DNA of 64,000 nucleotides from DAOUTW01 sp964523575 (lineage in GTDB: Bacteria; Zixibacteria; MSB-5A5; GN15; JAAZOE01): positions 1-64,000 of the forward strand of contig CAZGAV010000001.1 of NCBI GenBank assembly GCA_964523575.1. Direction: 5' to 3'. The notes under the pieces are model-generated. The model ran no database searches. It worked only from the letters and a program-made list of their open reading frames with translations, and was not told the DNA's origin. The translations under genes and the position numbers were made by a program. Below, piece by piece: positions 59,755-64,000 of this stretch (the first letter of the stretch is position 1; every line of letters starts with the position of its first letter).

Positions 59755-60156
59755 CTAATGTTCGCCCTCGGCCGGCGGGGGCTGAGCTTTCAGGCTGTCA
59801 TACATGGCGGCCTCCTTATTGATCGGTTCGGCTACCGCTTCATCGATAATGCCCCGTTCCATAGTGTCGAACATGGTGAGGATGATAAAAATCGCCAGGA
59901 AAGTTATCGCCGCCAGAAAAATTATCATCAGGAACTTTTTATCGTACAGCAGGTGCATGAAGATCAGCGCTACCAGTGCCGCCTTCAAACAAGCTATCGA
60001 AACCGCCACGGCGACGTTCCATCCGCCCAGCGGGATAAACGAAACCCCGACGGTGATTCCCGTCAGTATAAATAGGGCCAGGGCGACGCCCAGATAGACC
60101 CGGAGCGGCACGATATGTTCGGCGGCGGATTTCGATTCTTGGCTCATACTCATCAT
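59755..60156 (-). CDS. Cytochrome c oxidase subunit IV (CoxD/CtaF)
   Basis: A 133-residue protein with three membrane segments (about 20-40, 48-70, 75-97), including VSIACLKAALVALIFMHLLYD, which is the signature of prokaryotic oxidase subunit IV. The C-terminal 30 residues are soluble. It overlaps the subunit III gene by 4 bp. A 115-bp gap without a gene separates it from ctaA. Confidence 0.9.
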   Translation of the reverse strand: MMSMSQESKSAAEHIVPLRVYLGVALALFILTGITVGVSFIPLGGWNVAVAVSIACLKAALVALIFMHLLYDKKFLMIIFLAAITFLAIFIILTMFDTMERGIIDEAVAEPINKEAAMYDSLKAQPPPAEGEH

Positions 60157-60800
60157 CCCACCAGATAGAGCAAGGGAAAAAGGAAAATCCAGATGATATC
60201 GACCAGATGCCAGTACAGCCCGGTCAATTCCATCGGCGTATAATACTCCGGCGAAAAGCGGCCCTTCACGGTCTTCACCAGCACCCAGGTAATGATCCCG
60301 ATGCCGGCCATGACATGGAGGCCGTGCAGTCCGGTCATCATGAAATAGATGCTGAAAAATATATGGGGGTTGGTCCCCTCGACGCCGGTGAAGGTGTAAT
60401 ATTTCCCCGGCAATTGCCCCAGATGAAATTTGTGGCTGTATTCGAAATACTTAATAATTAGAAATCCGATGGCGAAGACGATGGTCAGGACCAATCCGAT
60501 GATGGCCGCCCGACGGCGGCCGAGGCGGATATAATGGATGGCCAGAGCGATAGTCAGCGAACTGGAGATGAGGACGAAGGTGTTGACCGTTCCCAGGTAC
60601 ACATTGAGAAATTTGTGGGCGTTGTAAAACATGTCCGGGTTCCATGACCGGTAAACGGCGTAGGCGCAAAACAAGCCGCCGAAAAGCAGGATCTCCGTCA
60701 AAAGGAAAATCCACATCCCCAGCTTGGCTGAGTCCTTCTGCTGGCCGACCTCGCTGAAATGATGAGCCAGGTGAGCGGGGCGTCCCTCTGATTGACTCAT
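60153..60800 (-). CDS. ctaE: Cytochrome c oxidase subunit III
   Basis: A 215-residue subunit with five membrane segments. KLGMWIFLLTEILLFGGLF opens the first, and FMMTGLHGLHVMAGIG and GLYWHLVDIIWIFLFPLLYL are conserved. The shorter length is that of caa3/bo-type five-helix subunit III. It overlaps subunit IV and follows subunit I by 15 bp. Confidence 0.94.
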   Translation of the reverse strand: MSQSEGRPAHLAHHFSEVGQQKDSAKLGMWIFLLTEILLFGGLFCAYAVYRSWNPDMFYNAHKFLNVYLGTVNTFVLISSSLTIALAIHYIRLGRRRAAIIGLVLTIVFAIGFLIIKYFEYSHKFHLGQLPGKYYTFTGVEGTNPHIFFSIYFMMTGLHGLHVMAGIGIITWVLVKTVKGRFSPEYYTPMELTGLYWHLVDIIWIFLFPLLYLVG

Positions 60801-60815
60801 CGCGTTGGCTCCATA

Positions 60816-62420
60816 TTATTCACGCTCCACCAAAACTTTGTCATAATCATAAGGACCATGCGTCAGCTTCGGCGTTTCCAGAAAATTCTCGGGCGGCGGC
60901 GGCGACGAATTGGTCCATTCCAGCGTCAGCGATCCCCAGGGGTTGCTCGACGCCCGGCGACCCCGGAACAAAGAATGTATCAGGTATATGAACATGATTA
61001 AAAAGCCCAATCCCAGAATCCACGATCCGTACGAAGAGAAGGCGTGGAGCGGCTGGTACTGGTCGAGGTAATTGTAATAGCGGCGCGGCATACCCTTGGC
61101 TCCCAGGATAAACTGGGTGAAGAAGGTGACATTGAATCCGATAAAGATCAACGCTACCGAAATCTTGCCCCACCGTTCGCTGTACATCCGCCCGAACATT
61201 TTGGGCCACCAGAAATGCAACCCGCCAAGGAAGGCCATGACCGTGCCTCCCATCATGACATAATGGAAATGAGCGACGATGAAATAGGTGTCATGCAGGT
61301 GCACATCGACCGCCAGAGCGCCGAGAAATATCCCGGTCAGGCCGCCGATGGTGAATAAAAACAGGAAGGAGAGGGCATAGAGCATCGGTGTTTCCAGGCT
61401 GATACGGCCTTTGTACATGGTAGCCAGCCAGTTGAAAACCTTGATGCCCGACGGGATGGCGACCAGAAAAGTCAGGGAGGAAAAGATCATGGCGGCCAGT
61501 TCCGACTGGCCGCTGACGAACATATGATGACCCCACACCAGGAAGCTGATGAAGGCGATGGCCAGACTGGAAAAGGCGATGGCCGAGTAACCGAAAATTT
61601 TCTTATGCGAAAAGGTGGCGATCAATTCGCTGATGATGCCCATGCCGGGAAGGATCATGATGTACACGGCCGGATGCGAATAAAACCAGAAAAAATGCTG
61701 ATAGAGCACCGGATCGCCCCCCATCGAAGGATCGAAAATGCCGATACCGAAAGTCCGTTCCAGAATCAGGAGAATCAGCGTTATTCCCAGAACCGGCGTG
61801 GCCAGCACCTGGATAATCGCCGTGGCGTACAGGCCCCAGACAAAAAGCGGCATCTTGAACCAGGTCATGCCGGGGATGCGCAGTTTATGGATAGTGACGA
61901 TAAAATTCAAGCCGGTGAATATCGATGAAAAACCGAGGATGAAGACCCCCAGCGTCATCGAGATCACCGAAGTTGTCGTCCGGGTACTGTAGGGTGTATA
62001 GAAGGTCCATCCGGTATCGACCGATCCGGCGATGATTGAATACAGCGCGAAGAGGGCCCCGAAAATATAGACATACCAGCTGGCCAGATTCAGGCGCGGA
62101 AAGGCGACGTCTTTGGCGCCGATCATCTGCGGCAGGACGAAATTCCCCAGCGAGGCCGGTATCGAGGGGATGATGAAAAGGAAAATCATGATGGCGCCGT
62201 GCAGAGTAAAAATCTGATTGTAGGTATTGGCGCCGACCAGATCCTTTCCCGGATGAAGCAATTCCAGCCGAATAATCAGAGCCAGAACGCCGCCGACAAT
62301 AAAGAACGTCATGATCCCGGCCAGGTAGAGCAGGCCGATGCGCTTATGGTCAAGCGTAAAAAGCCAGCTTTTCAGGCCTTTGGGCTGTTTCAGATAGTTG
62401 GGAACAACGGTAGCATCCAT
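60816..62420 (-). CDS. ctaD: Cytochrome c oxidase subunit I, A2-type heme-copper oxidase
   Basis: A 534-residue catalytic subunit with about 12 membrane helices. The CuB/heme ligands are seen in TLHGAIMIF, FWFYSHPAVYIMILP, WGHHMF and HFHYVMMGG. The helix VI motif is YSHPAV, not GHPEV, so it lacks the D-channel glutamate and belongs to subfamily A2. The K-channel region reads AIPSGIKVFNW. The C-terminus extends about 60 residues past the last helix. Ten bp separate it from subunit II. Confidence 0.95.
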   Translation of the reverse strand: MDATVVPNYLKQPKGLKSWLFTLDHKRIGLLYLAGIMTFFIVGGVLALIIRLELLHPGKDLVGANTYNQIFTLHGAIMIFLFIIPSIPASLGNFVLPQMIGAKDVAFPRLNLASWYVYIFGALFALYSIIAGSVDTGWTFYTPYSTRTTTSVISMTLGVFILGFSSIFTGLNFIVTIHKLRIPGMTWFKMPLFVWGLYATAIIQVLATPVLGITLILLILERTFGIGIFDPSMGGDPVLYQHFFWFYSHPAVYIMILPGMGIISELIATFSHKKIFGYSAIAFSSLAIAFISFLVWGHHMFVSGQSELAAMIFSSLTFLVAIPSGIKVFNWLATMYKGRISLETPMLYALSFLFLFTIGGLTGIFLGALAVDVHLHDTYFIVAHFHYVMMGGTVMAFLGGLHFWWPKMFGRMYSERWGKISVALIFIGFNVTFFTQFILGAKGMPRRYYNYLDQYQPLHAFSSYGSWILGLGFLIMFIYLIHSLFRGRRASSNPWGSLTLEWTNSSPPPPENFLETPKLTHGPYDYDKVLVERE

Positions 62421-62429
62421 AAAATGGCC

Positions 62430-63377
62430 CTATTCCTTTTTGAGCGATTTGATGAAAGCGATCAGGGCGTCGATCTGACGATCATCCAGCAAACCCTGAT
62501 AAGTCGGCATCACCGGCTGGAACCCGGCCACGATTTTCGCCTGCGGGTGGAGGATCGATTCCCGGATATAATTCTCATCGACCGTAACCGAACTGCCGTC
62601 GGCCATTTTCTGGGCCTCGCCGTAAATGCCCAGGAAGCTCGGCCCCGTATGCGGGACGCCGTCGATCCGATGGCAGGTCACACAGGCCTTGGAGGTATAT
62701 AGTTGTTTGCCGTATTCGGCCGGCGAAACCCCTTCGCCGGCACCGGCTCCCTCCTGAATCCACTGGTCGAATTCATATTCTCCCAGCACCCGCACCCGGC
62801 CGATCATGTCGGAATGTGAAGTGCCGCAATATTCGGCGCAAAACAGATTATGTTCGCCGACCTCGGGAGCCTCGAACCAGATACCGGTATAACGATTGGG
62901 GAGAACATCCATTTTAATCCGGAAATCGGGGACATAAAAGCTGTGAATGACATCCTTGGACGACATCAGCAGGCGGATCGGCTTGCCGACCGGAACCACC
63001 AGATCATTTACAGTCGAAGCGCCGTTGGGATAATTGAAACTCCAGAACCATTGCTGGCCGGTGACCTTGATCTCATAAGCGTCCTTGGGAGACACATACA
63101 TCTTGAGGTAAACTCTGAAGCCCCAGAAAAAAACAATCACGACCAGGATGATGGGGATGGCCGTCCAGAGTATTTCCAGCTTGAGGTTTTGCGTCACTCC
63201 CGACGTCAGTTCTTCCTTGCCGCGCCGCCGGTACCGGATCACAAAATAGACGATCGTTAGAACGACGATGGCAAAAAAGACGATGGCGCTGTACAAAATG
63301 AAATTGAACAGGGCGTCAACTTCGGGAGCGATGGTCGATTGCCCCGGGGGCATGAACAGTGTTCCTGATGTATCCAT
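62430..63377 (-). CDS. ctaC: Cytochrome c oxidase subunit II with fused cytochrome c domain (caa3-type)
   Basis: A 315-residue protein. Two membrane helices lie in the first 90 residues. The CuA cupredoxin domain (about 100-200) has the ligands in FCAEYCGTSHSDMIG, preceded by the binuclear-site His in VIHSFYVPDF. A C-terminal cytochrome c domain (about 215-315) has the heme motif CVTCH and a Met ligand in FQPVMPTYQ. This fusion defines caa3 oxidases, which can accept electrons from soluble or membrane cytochrome c. There is no clear lipobox. Confidence 0.95.
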   Translation of the reverse strand: MDTSGTLFMPPGQSTIAPEVDALFNFILYSAIVFFAIVVLTIVYFVIRYRRRGKEELTSGVTQNLKLEILWTAIPIILVVIVFFWGFRVYLKMYVSPKDAYEIKVTGQQWFWSFNYPNGASTVNDLVVPVGKPIRLLMSSKDVIHSFYVPDFRIKMDVLPNRYTGIWFEAPEVGEHNLFCAEYCGTSHSDMIGRVRVLGEYEFDQWIQEGAGAGEGVSPAEYGKQLYTSKACVTCHRIDGVPHTGPSFLGIYGEAQKMADGSSVTVDENYIRESILHPQAKIVAGFQPVMPTYQGLLDDRQIDALIAFIKSLKKE

Positions 63378-63401
63378 AACCGTTTACGACGACTTTGGCC
63401 G

Positions 63402-64000
63402 TTATTGTCCTTTCGTATCTTTGGCGCGAATCGACCGGCGGCGCCACTCCCAGAGCCAGAATATCCCCAGAAAAACCGCCAGTCCGGCCAGGGTCAGGAT
63501 GCCGCCGACTTTCATGACATTGCCGGCCAGTACCGTATACCCCCCCGCATCGGGATCGTAGTGATAACAATACAACAACACCCGGTCGAAAGTATTTCCT
63601 ATCTTTTCCTCAGAGGCTTCCATCAGGGCCAGTTTCAAATCGCGCTCTTTGAATTCTATCCCGTAGAGGTAGCGCGAGATGACGCCGGAGCCGGTCAGGA
63701 TAGTAATTAAAGCCGGATGGGCGTACTGCTGATGCTCATCGTCATAATAGTACATGAAACCGATAGCGTCGGCCAGCCGCCGCGATTGATTGCCGTCGGC
63801 GACAAAAAAAGTCCATCCCTCGGCCGCTTCGGGACGGCCCATGCTGTTTACATAATTCTTCTTCTTGGCGGCCGCCAGATCGAAGGTTTCGGTCGGGTCG
63901 ATGCTGACCGTCAAAAGGCGATAATCCTTGCCCGGCGTCAATGACATCCCGCGGGCGGCCTCGACTACCCCATTGAGGACCAGGTTGCACAGCATCGGGC
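63402..64000 (-). CDS. SCO1/SenC-like protein with C-terminal membrane anchor (5' truncated by window edge)
   Basis: The frame is open to the right edge, so the N-terminus lies outside the window. Reading past the internal Met at 63995 gives a Pro and probably a Cys before MLC, consistent with a CPMLC copper motif (the first codon is cut). LLTVSIDPTETFDLAA and a His in QYAHPALITIL match SCO proteins. Unlike the SCO at 58117-58710, its membrane segment is near the C-terminus (GGILTLAGLAVFLGIFWLW). It is the first visible gene of the oxidase operon. Confidence 0.85.
   Translation of the reverse strand, partial: PMLCNLVLNGVVEAARGMSLTPGKDYRLLTVSIDPTETFDLAAAKKKNYVNSMGRPEAAEGWTFFVADGNQSRRLADAIGFMYYYDDEHQQYAHPALITILTGSGVISRYLYGIEFKERDLKLALMEASEEKIGNTFDRVLLYCYHYDPDAGGYTVLAGNVMKVGGILTLAGLAVFLGIFWLWEWRRRSIRAKDTKGQ

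Overview
The window is about 64 kb of gene-dense, moderately GC-rich bacterial chromosome from a Gram-negative, respiring organism. No rRNA, tRNA or CRISPR array is recognisable. Three large secreted proteins end in a cysteine-flanked dockerin-like domain and a CC terminus. With a DUF2480-like gene, a caa3-type oxidase and cytochrome bd, these suggest an uncultured lineage of the FCB group, possibly Zixibacteria-like. That placement is inference from protein style, not a marker-gene result.

Layout. 1-1440: the 3' end of a saccharopine-dehydrogenase-like gene, then a small GIY-YIG nuclease gene between two copies of a MITE-like repeat. 1470-7428 (minus): a complete ISC iron-sulfur operon, iscR-iscS-iscU-iscA-(DUF2480-like)-hscB-hscA-fdx-iscX, with a recognisable promoter and operator; a second Rrf2 regulator diverges at 7705. 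8393-14294 (plus): pdxST (PLP synthesis), ispH, an O-methyltransferase, an ArsC/Spx-like protein and an ETF-quinone oxidoreductase. 14310-19475 (minus): a GT-C-like membrane protein and a polyamine cluster (speE, ornithine-type decarboxylase, speH, XRE-cupin regulator). 19744-22531 (plus): a small outer-membrane protein, a lipoprotein and dihydrolipoyl dehydrogenase. 22957-31789 (plus): three tandem paralogous secreted multidomain proteins of about 950 residues. 31854-32657: a DUF116 protein.

32723-39409 (minus) is the most interesting region and looks like a RiPP-type peptide maturation cluster. Three tiny genes of 36, 36 and 38 codons, absent from conventional ORF calls, each have a strong ribosome binding site. 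They share an N-terminal signature M-[IV]-[YF]-L-[IV]-D-P-[KR]-[DE] and a Cys-rich region with a conserved P-[ML]-Y-G-[VI] motif. They precede two radical SAM/SPASM enzymes, a B12-binding-type radical SAM enzyme and an ABC exporter. Stem-loops follow each small gene. I could not assign this set to a named RiPP class.

40257-47022 (plus) is a phosphate regulon (phoB-phoR-pstSCAB-phoU). 47253-50637 holds an MscS-type channel, a VOC-nitroreductase fusion and an ECF sigma factor paired with a second ArsC/Spx-like protein. 51077-55024 encodes a 1315-residue pseudokinase-PAS7-LuxR protein. 55146-57670 is cydAB. 57699-64000 (minus) is a caa3-type cytochrome oxidase operon with its assembly factors (two SCO proteins, heme A synthase, DUF420), running off the right edge.

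Links between genes: PdxST supplies PLP for IscS and the decarboxylase; ISC supplies Fe-S clusters for IspH, ETF-QO and the radical SAM enzymes; SpeH and SpeE convert putrescine to spermidine; cydAB and the caa3 oxidase give high- and low-affinity oxygen respiration.
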